From CANJDH01 sp964443245 (GTDB lineage: Bacteria > Pseudomonadota > Gammaproteobacteria > Burkholderiales > JAEUOS01), in contig CAYUEG010000028.1 of the NCBI GenBank assembly GCA_964443245.1, positions 1-33,368 on the forward strand: 33,368 bases of DNA, read 5' to 3'. Position numbers and translations under genes: made by a program. Positions 24,845 through 31,698 of the stretch are shown here, piece by piece (position 1 is the stretch's first letter; every line of letters begins with the position of its first letter). The notes below the pieces were generated by a model, which saw only the letters and a list, made by a program, of their open reading frames with translations, did not search any database and was not told where the DNA came from.

Positions 24845-25528
24845 TCAGAAGTCGGCCGTCACCGTATCGCGCGTGAAACGTTCGATCGTATCGATCAGCT
24901 GATCGCTTGCCTGAGCCGCGGCTGCCTCATCGCCCGATGCAATCGCCCGCGCCACTGCTGCGTGCAGCTTGGCTGTCAGCGGCATGTCCGCGGCCTGCTT
25001 GTAATGCAGGTACCAGAAGCGCCGCGACAGGGCACTCACCAGTGTCATCGAGCTGCCGGCAAACTCGTTGCGTGCCGTCTCCACGCACAGATCGTTGAAG
25101 CTTCGATCGCAGCGCATGAAGGCGACGTCATCACCGGTTTGTGCGCTTCTCTCGAAAAGATCGGCCAGTTCGGCAAATCGCCTGCGTTCCTCCTCGGAGG
25201 AGCGCTTGGCTGCACACCGTGCGATCAGGCGCTCGACTTCGCGCCGCAATTCGAGCAGCCGCAATTGCGCCTTGATGTCAATTTCCGACACGATGACACC
25301 ACGTCTTGGCAGGATCTTGACCAGCTTTTCACGGGCAAGGCGCTGAAGCGCCTCTCGAATCGGCGTGCGGCCGATGCCAAGCCGATGCGACAGCACCGCT
25401 TCGGACACCGCTTCACCCGGCTTGAGTTTGAGGGTAACGATCAGCTCTTCGATGTCCGAATAGGCACGGTCGGTCAGCGACTGCGCGTCCTCCTCGTCCC
25501 TTGCGGGACTCTGCTTGCGGGTTGCCAT
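24845..25528 (-). CDS. GntR-family regulator, FCD subfamily
   Basis: A 227-residue regulator. An N-terminal winged helix (VSEAVLSHRLGIGRTPIREALQRL, then LPRRGVIVSEID) is followed by an all-helical FCD effector domain. FCD domains usually hold a metal through D-x3-H, H and H; here D141 is kept but the first histidine is N145 (DRSFN), the second is H189, and the third position is Q210, so the usual metal site looks degraded. The start at 25528 sits before a natural N-terminus; the longer frame lacks a ribosome site. It is divergent from a hydroxylase gene whose promoter carries a palindrome, and the likely job is repression of that gene and perhaps itself. Confidence 0.88.
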   Translation of the reverse strand: MATRKQSPARDEEDAQSLTDRAYSDIEELIVTLKLKPGEAVSEAVLSHRLGIGRTPIREALQRLAREKLVKILPRRGVIVSEIDIKAQLRLLELRREVERLIARCAAKRSSEEERRRFAELADLFERSAQTGDDVAFMRCDRSFNDLCVETARNEFAGSSMTLVSALSRRFWYLHYKQAADMPLTAKLHAAVARAIASGDEAAAAQASDQLIDTIERFTRDTVTADF

Positions 25529-25609
25529 AGACGTTCTTCGGTGGAACCAATAGAAGAGCACCAGAATTCGGTGTGCCCGAGCCGCCGGCACGGCCGGCAA
25601 CACCGGGAG

Positions 25610-25638
25610 TTGACATTCCGGGGCTGTGATATTGTAAT
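25610..25638 (+). promoter_or_regulatory. Sigma-70-type promoter of the hydroxylase/TRAP-receptor genes
   Basis: TTGACA (25610-25615) and TGTAAT (25633-25638) are separated by 17 bases: a perfect -35 and a 5/6 -10 inside a locally AT-rich stretch. Transcription should start near 25645, giving a leader of about 29 bases with AGGA at 25661. Confidence 0.65.
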
Positions 25639-25641
25639 GAT

Positions 25642-25654
25642 ATGTCAGTTACAT
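25642..25654. promoter_or_regulatory. Candidate GntR operator over the transcription start
   Basis: ATGT-CAGTT-ACAT is a short inverted repeat beginning four bases after the -10. A second pairing, TGTAA (25633-25637) with TTACA (25649-25653), overlaps it. FCD-type GntR regulators bind short palindromes of this kind, and binding here would block initiation. Confidence 0.45.
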
Positions 25655-25673
25655 GTTACTAGGAAGCACGGCC

Positions 25674-26483
25674 ATGATGAACGAAAGACAGCGCAAGTTT
25701 CGCGAGCAATACAAATCACAGATCAGCCCGTTCTACAACGGACTGGTGCACATCGCGGTGATGTACGGGGTGGGCATCACTGCCATCGTCTGGAGCGTCG
25801 GACGCCTGCAGAACGCCACCTGGGAATGGCTGTTCGTCGTGCCGGTGTTCCTGGCGGGAAACCTGGTCGAATGGGCCATGCACAAGTACGTGATGCACCG
25901 CCTCGTTGACGTCTTCGCCTTGCGCGCCATCTACGATCGCCACACCCGCCAGCACCACCAGTATTTCACCGACAACGACATCACCATCGATACCACGAGG
26001 GAGTTTCGCATCGTCTTCTTTCCCTGGCGGGTACTGACGGTATTTGCCGTGTCGGGCATGATCTTCGGCTCGATCGCGGCATGGCTGGTCAATCCGAACG
26101 TGGGCTACATCCTGTTCATCACCATGGTCGGGCAATACCTGATCTACGAGACATTTCACTACTGTTGCCACGTCCATGAAAACTGGTTCGTGCGGAACAT
26201 GCCGTTCGTCAATACGATCCGTCGTCATCACACGGCGCACCACAATCAGGGCATCATGATGCACTACAACATGAACCTGACGTTCCCGATTGCCGATTGG
26301 TTCATGGGTACCAGCGACGTCAAGCGCGGGCTGCTTGGCACCCTCTTCAATGGCTACAGCAACGAGCATGTGAAGGAAGAACTCAAACCCATCATTGCCC
26401 GTTTCCGTAACGACACGGCGGAAGTGACGCTCGACGGCCCGGTGCTGACAGCCGAAGAGCAAAACCGTCTTTCCCACGCTTGA
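25674..26483 (+). CDS. Membrane di-iron fatty acid hydroxylase/sterol desaturase family protein
   Basis: A 269-residue integral membrane protein of the fatty acid hydroxylase superfamily, whose members use a His-coordinated di-iron centre and O2 to hydroxylate or desaturate lipids. The histidine boxes are clear: H70-x4-H75 (HKYVMH), H90-x3-H94-H95 (HTRQHH), H162-x3-H166-x-H168 (HYCCHVH) and H185-H186-x2-H189-H190 (HHTAHH). Hydrophobic helices lie near residues 25-45, 52-68, 118-138 and 143-160. The start at 25674 has AGGA nine bases upstream; an ATG one codon later is equally possible. The substrate is unknown. It is followed after 65 bases by a TRAP receptor and divergent from a GntR regulator. 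Confidence 0.85.
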   Translation: MMNERQRKFREQYKSQISPFYNGLVHIAVMYGVGITAIVWSVGRLQNATWEWLFVVPVFLAGNLVEWAMHKYVMHRLVDVFALRAIYDRHTRQHHQYFTDNDITIDTTREFRIVFFPWRVLTVFAVSGMIFGSIAAWLVNPNVGYILFITMVGQYLIYETFHYCCHVHENWFVRNMPFVNTIRRHHTAHHNQGIMMHYNMNLTFPIADWFMGTSDVKRGLLGTLFNGYSNEHVKEELKPIIARFRNDTAEVTLDGPVLTAEEQNRLSHA

Positions 26484-26548
26484 TCCCACTGAGCCGAAGC
26501 ATCGCCCCGCCCCACCCACCATCCCGCAACACCACCCAGGAGACATCC

Positions 26549-27640
26549 ATGCAACGCAGAAAATTTCTTACCGGCGCGGCCTTAGGCGGCAGTGCACTCG
26601 TCGCCGCACCGGCGGTGCACGCCCAGCAGCCGAGCGTCAAGTGGCGCCTCACAGCGAGCTTTCCCAAGTCGCTCGATACCTGCTACGGGTCGACAGAAGA
26701 AATGTGCCGCCGCGTAGGGGAGTTGACCGATGGTCGTTTCGAAATCCGGCTCTTCGGACCGGGCGAGATCGTGCCCGGCCTGCAGGTGATGGATGCGGTC
26801 TCGAACGGAACGGTGGAAGCCGGACAGGCGTTCTCTTCGTTCTATTTCGGCAAGGACCCGGCGCTCATTTTCGATGCCGGCCTGGCATTTGGCTTCAACC
26901 CGCGCCAGCAAGCGGCATGGATGTACTACGGCGGCGGCATGCAACTGGTGCGCGAGCAGTACGCGAAGCACAACTGCATGGCCATGCCATGTGGCAATTT
27001 CGGCGTACAAATGGGTGGTTGGTTTCGCAAGGAAATCAAGAGCGTTGCGGACCTCAAGGGCCTGAAGATGCGCATCGGCGGCATCGGCGGCATGGTACTG
27101 GCCAAGCTCGGCGCTGTGCCTCAGCAGATTGCCGCGGGCGAGATTTTCCCCGCCATGGAGCGCGGCACGATTGACGCTGCGGAATTCGTCGGCCCGTATG
27201 ATGACGAAAAACTCGGCCTGTCCAAAGCCGCCAAGTTCTACTATTCGCCTGGCTGGTGGGAGGGCAGCGCGCAAATGACGGCCCTGGTCAATCTCAAGGC
27301 CTGGGAAGCCCTGCCGAAGGCATACCAGGTGGCGTTCGAGACTGCCGCCACCGAACAGTTCGTACGCATGCTGGCCAACTACGACTCGAAGAATCCGGCC
27401 GCGATCAAGCGCCTCGTCGGATCGGGCACACAACTGCGCTGGTTCCCGAAAGATGTGATGGAAGCGGCGCACAAGGCGAGTTTCGCCCTGTACGACGAAC
27501 TGTCCGCCAAGAACCCGGACTTTGCCAAGATGTACGCCTCGTGGAACAAGTTCCGCGAAGAGCAGTCTGCCTGGTATCGCATTGCTGACAACTATCTGGA
27601 CAACTACTCGCTGCAGATGCTCGCCCGCAAGAAGGCCTGA
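26549..27640 (+). CDS. Tat-exported TRAP transporter solute receptor, DctP family
   Basis: A 363-residue periplasmic receptor. The N-terminus MQRRKFLTGAALGG carries a twin-arginine motif (R3-R4) and the signal ends in AVHA. The mature part shows DctP/TakP-type blocks: GLAFGFNPRQQAAWMYYGGG, LKGLKMRIGGIGG and AAEFVGPYDDEKLGL. TakP-like receptors bind 2-oxo acids and related carboxylates; the ligand here is not known. The start at 26549 is set by AGGAG eight bases upstream. No DctQ or DctM membrane subunits lie in the window, so the receptor is an orphan or works with a distant permease. It is probably cotranscribed with the upstream hydroxylase. Confidence 0.92.
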   Translation: MQRRKFLTGAALGGSALVAAPAVHAQQPSVKWRLTASFPKSLDTCYGSTEEMCRRVGELTDGRFEIRLFGPGEIVPGLQVMDAVSNGTVEAGQAFSSFYFGKDPALIFDAGLAFGFNPRQQAAWMYYGGGMQLVREQYAKHNCMAMPCGNFGVQMGGWFRKEIKSVADLKGLKMRIGGIGGMVLAKLGAVPQQIAAGEIFPAMERGTIDAAEFVGPYDDEKLGLSKAAKFYYSPGWWEGSAQMTALVNLKAWEALPKAYQVAFETAATEQFVRMLANYDSKNPAAIKRLVGSGTQLRWFPKDVMEAAHKASFALYDELSAKNPDFAKMYASWNKFREEQSAWYRIADNYLDNYSLQMLARKKA

Positions 27641-27813
27641 TGTGAGGCGCCCGGACCGCTGGCCCCGGCGCCGCGGTCCGGTAACCACGCTGAGTTGACG
27701 TCTGCCGCACCTGTCGGCTGAGGGGTCATCCTTGTGAACTGGCTGCGCCAAAAGGCGAAGAATGCGCCGAACATGGCAAACCAGATGGCACTAAGCACGG
27801 CAAACAGCAGCAT
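27604..27813 (-). CDS. Possible small membrane protein, doubtful
   Basis: A 69-codon frame whose first 25 residues form one clear hydrophobic helix (MLLFAVLSAIWFAMFGAFFA), preceded by GAGG five bases before the ATG. The C-terminal half is low-complexity, runs through a strong hairpin, and overlaps the end of the TRAP-receptor gene on the other strand. A second frame (minus, 27950 down) reads GYAYPGRVGHLIQGAVLGLKF and then NSLRIGAIPAGLILVR; adding one base near 27819 would fuse the two frames, so this could also be a frameshifted gene. I do not recognise either part. Confidence 0.3.
   Translation of the reverse strand: MLLFAVLSAIWFAMFGAFFAFWRSQFTRMTPQPTGAADVNSAWLPDRGAGASGPGASHQAFLRASICSE
27651..27681 (+). 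terminator. Strong hairpin after the TRAP-receptor gene
   Basis: CCGGACCGC and GCGGTCCGG are perfect nine-base arms ten bases beyond the stop codon, with GGC/GCC able to extend the stem inside the loop. No T-run follows, so either it stabilises the 3' end or it helps Rho-dependent termination. Confidence 0.45.
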
Positions 27814-27949
27814 GACGGCCTCACGAGGATCAGTCCGGCGGGTATTGCGCCAATACGTAAGCTGTTATCGGCAGCATCGTACGCAAACTTGAGCCCCAAA
27901 ACGGCCCCCTGGATCAGATGCCCCACGCGGCCCGGATAGGCATAACCCA

Positions 27950-27978
27950 TTGCAAAGAAAGCACTTTTCTGCTATAGT
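27950..27978 (+). promoter_or_regulatory. Candidate promoter of rpmE2
   Basis: TTGCAA (27950-27955) and TATAGT (27973-27978) are spaced by 17 bases in the AT-richest part of this intergenic region. Transcription would start near 27985 and leave a leader of about 138 bases before rpmE2. Confidence 0.55.
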
Positions 27979-28122
27979 TTCTGGCTCTGGTGTGGTCACC
28001 GTTTTTCAGTGCAGCACCATCGGCGTTGCCCAGCGACGCATTTCAACCCGTTCGCGAACCCTTTGCACTTGTTCGGCTACATGCCGGGCCGCAGGAAACC
28101 GCGACACTTCAAAAGGTCCATC

Positions 28123-28386
28123 ATGAAAACCGGCGTCCACCCCGAATACAACGAAGTGCTCTTTATCGATCCGAGCGCAGATTTCAAGTTTGTCACCCGC
28201 TCCACGATCGACACCAAAAACCGCGAAAAGATGCAGCACGAAGGCAAGGAGTACCCGGTGGTCAGGCTGGACGTCTCCTCAGAATCGCACCCGTTCTATA
28301 CCGGCAAGCAGAAGATCGTCGACGTCGCCGGGCGTGTCGAGAAATTCCGCCAGCGTTATGGCACCAAGAAGGCGGCGGCCACCTGA
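28123..28386 (+). CDS. rpmE2: Ribosomal protein bL31, type B (zinc-free paralogue)
   Basis: An 87-residue ribosomal protein of the large subunit that helps bridge the two subunits. The N-terminus MKTGVHPEYNEVLFIDPSA and the SSESHPFYTGKQK block are typical of type B L31. The zinc-binding cysteines of type A L31 are absent; the protein has no cysteine at all. The start at 28123 has AAAAGG six bases upstream; the frame stays open upstream but that part is not protein-like. It follows trxA-rho at a distance, with the GntR module in between. A classical terminator follows 21 bases after the stop. Confidence 0.97.
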   Translation: MKTGVHPEYNEVLFIDPSADFKFVTRSTIDTKNREKMQHEGKEYPVVRLDVSSESHPFYTGKQKIVDVAGRVEKFRQRYGTKKAAAT

Positions 28387-28407
28387 TTCCCATTTGGCCC
28401 GTTCAAG

Positions 28408-28438
28408 AAAAGGCAGCCTCGCGCTGCCTTTTTCTTTT
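28408..28438 (+). terminator. Intrinsic terminator of rpmE2
   Basis: AAGGCAGC (28410-28417), loop CTCGC, GCTGCCTT (28423-28430), then a T-rich tail (TTTCTTTT). This is the only textbook Rho-independent terminator I found in the window. Confidence 0.92.
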
Positions 28439-28494
28439 CCACATGCACACATCTGAACGTGCCGACCACCACGGTGGCGAGCCTGCACGACCGG

Positions 28495-28500
28495 TAAAAT
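28495..28500 (+). promoter_or_regulatory. Candidate -10 element (TAAAAT) abutting the M48 gene start
   Basis: TAAAAT lies seven bases before the ATG at 28508, downstream of the rpmE2 terminator, and no Shine-Dalgarno sequence is present. A transcript from here would be leaderless or nearly so. The -35 at the usual distance is poor. Confidence 0.35.
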
Positions 28501-28507
28501 CCGCTTG

Positions 28508-30028
28508 ATGCACTATCTGTTTCGTCTCATCGGTCTTTTGCAGCCGGTACCGCGCATTGTGATGGCGTGGGGTTTGGTCGTCCTGACCGCCAGCTGTGCG
28601 CAGAATCCGGTCAGCGGCAAGGCCGACCTGGTCCTGATTTCCGAGGAGCAGGAGTTGCGCATGGGGCGCGCGTATGACCAACAGATCAAGAAGGAAAGCC
28701 CGCTCTACGACCACAAACGCGACAATGACACCGGACTGGCGGCCTACGTTGAAGGGATCGGCCAGCGCCTCGCCAAACATAGCCATCGGAGCAACCTCGA
28801 ATACCGCTTTGCGGTACTCGATACGCCGGATGTCAATGCCTTCGCCCTGCCTGGCGGTTTCATTTACGTCACCCGTGGCATCCTCGCCTACCTGAATTCG
28901 GAAGCCGAACTGGCCGCCGTGCTGGGACACGAAATCGGCCACGTCACCGCGCGCCATAGCGTGCGCCAGATGAGCGCGCAGCAGGGTGCCAGCATCGGCC
29001 TGACCATTGCGTCGCTCTTCATCCCGGGCATGCGCACGCCCAACGCCGGCAACCTGACCAATCTGGCGGCCAACGCCCTGCTTTCCGGCTACGGCCGCGA
29101 GCACGAACTGGAGGCGGACCGGCTCGGCGCCGAGTATCTCGCCCGCACCGGCTACCCCACTCAGGCCATGATCAATGTCGTCGGTGTGTTGAAGAATCAG
29201 GAGATCTTCGACGCCCAGCTGGCACGCGAAGAGAATCGGCCGCCGCGTGCCTACCACGGGCTGTTTGCTTCCCATCCGGATAACGACACGCGCCTCAGAG
29301 AAGTCATCGCTGAAGCCCAGCGGGTCACCTCAGCCGGTGCCCAGGTTGCCGCGGCGCAACAGGATCGCACCCAGCGCGACGCATTCCTGGCCAAGCTGGA
29401 TGGCTCGGTGTTTGCCGACAACGTCAGCCAGGGCATTGTGCGCGAAAACCGCTTTACGCACCCCGAACTGGGGCTGGTGATGCAATTTGCGCGTGATTGG
29501 CGTGTCGTCAACCAGCCAGACCGCCTGCGTGCCATCGCCCCAGGAGGTGAAGCCACCATTGAGGTCATGCTGGAGGCCATCCCCAAAGGGGCTCAGCCGC
29601 AGGACATCCTGCGTCGTAGAGTGACCACGGAAGGGGAAGTCGACATCGCGCCGGTGAACGGCCATCCCGCCGCGATCGCCACGGTGCGCGGTGCCCAAGT
29701 GCGTGCCGGCGTAATCTTTGTCGGCACCGGTGCAGACCAGAAAGCCTTTGTGCTGGTGGGGCAGGCAAAGACACCGGACCTGTTGCGACGCCACCTCGAC
29801 ACCATCCACGGCACCTTTCGCAGCATGCGCGCGTTCGCCGAAGCGGACAGAAAGGATGCCGCCCCCCTGCGCATTCGCATCATCACCGCCGACGCCGGGA
29901 CCCGCTACGCCGAACTGGCGAAAAAATCGCCGCTCGGGCGCCACGCCGAAGCAACATTGCGTCTGATGAACGCGCACTATCCCGGTGGCGAACCCGTCGC
30001 CGGGCAGCGCATCAAGGTGGTCGAATGA
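28508..30028 (+). CDS. M48-family zinc metalloprotease lipoprotein
   Basis: A 506-residue protease. The N-terminal hydrophobic segment ends in LTASC, a lipobox-like site, so periplasmic membrane anchoring is inferred. The zinc site HEIGH is at residues 141-145 within AAVLGHEIGHVTARH, and the third ligand is expected in the HELEADRLGAEYL block. The catalytic domain ends near residue 265 (LFASHPDNDTRLRE); the remaining 240 residues form a separate C-terminal region, distinct from the TPR repeats of BepA. BepA-like and LoiP-like relatives carry out outer-membrane protein quality control. The ATG at 28508 is used; an adjacent TTG is less likely. It overlaps the glycosyltransferase gene by four bases. 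Confidence 0.9.
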   Translation: MHYLFRLIGLLQPVPRIVMAWGLVVLTASCAQNPVSGKADLVLISEEQELRMGRAYDQQIKKESPLYDHKRDNDTGLAAYVEGIGQRLAKHSHRSNLEYRFAVLDTPDVNAFALPGGFIYVTRGILAYLNSEAELAAVLGHEIGHVTARHSVRQMSAQQGASIGLTIASLFIPGMRTPNAGNLTNLAANALLSGYGREHELEADRLGAEYLARTGYPTQAMINVVGVLKNQEIFDAQLAREENRPPRAYHGLFASHPDNDTRLREVIAEAQRVTSAGAQVAAAQQDRTQRDAFLAKLDGSVFADNVSQGIVRENRFTHPELGLVMQFARDWRVVNQPDRLRAIAPGGEATIEVMLEAIPKGAQPQDILRRRVTTEGEVDIAPVNGHPAAIATVRGAQVRAGVIFVGTGADQKAFVLVGQAKTPDLLRRHLDTIHGTFRSMRAFAEADRKDAAPLRIRIITADAGTRYAELAKKSPLGRHAEATLRLMNAHYPGGEPVAGQRIKVVE

Positions 30029-31698
30029 CCAGCCCGCTCACCGGTGTGCGGGCGCTCGGCCGGCGGCGCATTCCGGTACCGCTGCCAAGCCCCTGGTTCT
30101 GGGCCATTGCCGTGTTGTTTGTCCTGGTGGGGCTGATCGGCCACGATCCCTGGAAACAGGACGACGCCATCGGCTTCGGCATCGCCTGGACCATGGCCAA
30201 CGGGACCCTCACTGATTGGTTGATCCCCAACGTGGCCGGCCAGATGGTGCCGGAAGAAGGTCCCCTGGCGTTCTGGTGGGCCGCCCTATCGATCAAAGTC
30301 CTGGGCGGCGTGCTTCACGCACCGGATGCCGCCCGCCTGGCCACTGCGCTCTGGACTGCCCTGGCGATCTACGGCAGCTACCGCGCGGCACGTGCCGTCT
30401 TTGAGGAGGCCGATGCGCGCCTTGCCGTGCTGGCGCTGCTCGCTTGCCTCGGGCTGATGGCAAGGGCGCACGAAATCGCCGCTGAACCCGCGCTGCTCGC
30501 TGCCTGCGCCTGCCTCCTGTGGGGGCTGTCGACAGCACCCGCTTACGTTACCAACCTGCGCACGGGGGTGTTTGCCGCCTTGGGCCTGGGCGCAGCCCTT
30601 GCCATGGCGGCCCTGGCGCGCGGCCTGGCAGCAGGGCTGGTGCTGCTGGTCGCACTGGTGCTGCTGCCCACGCTGCACAGCGTGTGGCGCGCCCCGCGCC
30701 TGATCGCCACTGCGGCCGGCGCGCTGGTGGTGGCACTGGTGGCATTCACCACATGGACGCGTGCGTTCGCCTTGCTGGTAGAGGTGGACGGCCCGGCATT
30801 CGGCCAGTTGTACGGACACTGGCTCCGCAGCCAGTTTGGCTGGCCAGGCCAGGCAGAACTGCGCTACATCGCCAAAACGCTTGCCTGGTTCACATTTCCT
30901 CTGTGGCCCATCGTGCTGTGGTGGCTGGTTCGGCGCCCGCGGGTGTTCCTGGGCGAATCGGAACCGCGCCGCATCCATGTCCCGGCCCTCGCCATGCTTA
31001 TCGCCACGTTACTTTCGCTGGGCTGGACGCGGACACTGACCGAATCGTCCCTGCTGCCTCTTCTGCCGGCAGGGGCGGTGATGGCCGCTCCCGCCGTGGC
31101 CCGCATGGCCCGCGGGATGGCGGCAGCCATCGACTGGTTCGGGCGCATGACCTTTACCCTCGCCGCCGGTCTGATCTGGCTGGGTTACCTCGCCCTGTAC
31201 ACCGGCTGGCCCCCCCGCATCTCGGCAAACTTTTATCGCCTTGAGCCGGGATTCTCCGCTCACTTCATGCCGTTTGCGTTTCTGGTGGCGCTGGTCGCCA
31301 CATTCGCCTGGCTGATCGCCATTGCACGCAGCGAGCGTACCGTGCTGCGCGCCATCACGCACTGGGCCTACGGCGTCACGCTCTCCTGGCTGTTGCTCAT
31401 GACGCTTTGGTTGCCCTGGATCGACTACGGCAAGTCCTATCGCAGCGTGGCCGTCAATATGAAGGCCTGGATCGGTGCCGCCGCCCCCGATACCTGCATT
31501 GAAGCCCGCAACCTGGGCCTGGCCGAGCGCGCCTCCTTCGCCTACTTCCTCAAGCTGCCCTATGGTGCGCAGTGTGCCTGGATCATCGAGCAATCGCGCC
31601 AGGGCGACACGCGCCATGCAATTGCCGGTGCCCGCTTTGTCTGGGAAGGCCAGCGTCCGGGCGAGCGCAACGAACGCTTCCGCCTCTACAAAAGATGA
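30025..31698 (+). CDS. ArnT-like (PMT/GT39-type) membrane glycosyltransferase
   Basis: A 557-residue polytopic inner-membrane protein with about eleven hydrophobic helices and a soluble C-terminal domain of roughly 90 residues. The first periplasmic loop carries acidic residues D41, D46 and D47 (GHDPWKQDDAIGFG), matching the catalytic acidic loop of protein mannosyltransferase/ArnT-fold enzymes, which transfer sugars from polyprenyl-phosphate carriers to lipid A or proteins. The PEEGPLAFWW block is also typical. The acceptor is not known. It overlaps the M48 gene and pgi by ATGA on both sides, which points to one coupled operon. Confidence 0.85.
   Translation: MTSPLTGVRALGRRRIPVPLPSPWFWAIAVLFVLVGLIGHDPWKQDDAIGFGIAWTMANGTLTDWLIPNVAGQMVPEEGPLAFWWAALSIKVLGGVLHAPDAARLATALWTALAIYGSYRAARAVFEEADARLAVLALLACLGLMARAHEIAAEPALLAACACLLWGLSTAPAYVTNLRTGVFAALGLGAALAMAALARGLAAGLVLLVALVLLPTLHSVWRAPRLIATAAGALVVALVAFTTWTRAFALLVEVDGPAFGQLYGHWLRSQFGWPGQAELRYIAKTLAWFTFPLWPIVLWWLVRRPRVFLGESEPRRIHVPALAMLIATLLSLGWTRTLTESSLLPLLPAGAVMAAPAVARMARGMAAAIDWFGRMTFTLAAGLIWLGYLALYTGWPPRISANFYRLEPGFSAHFMPFAFLVALVATFAWLIAIARSERTVLRAITHWAYGVTLSWLLLMTLWLPWIDYGKSYRSVAVNMKAWIGAAAPDTCIEARNLGLAERASFAYFLKLPYGAQCAWIIEQSRQGDTRHAIAGARFVWEGQRPGERNERFRLYKR

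Noticed and set aside
28009..28122. In-frame N-terminal extension of L31
   Set aside because: Composition is unlike a ribosomal protein and the ATG at 28123 has its own ribosome site and the conserved N-terminus.
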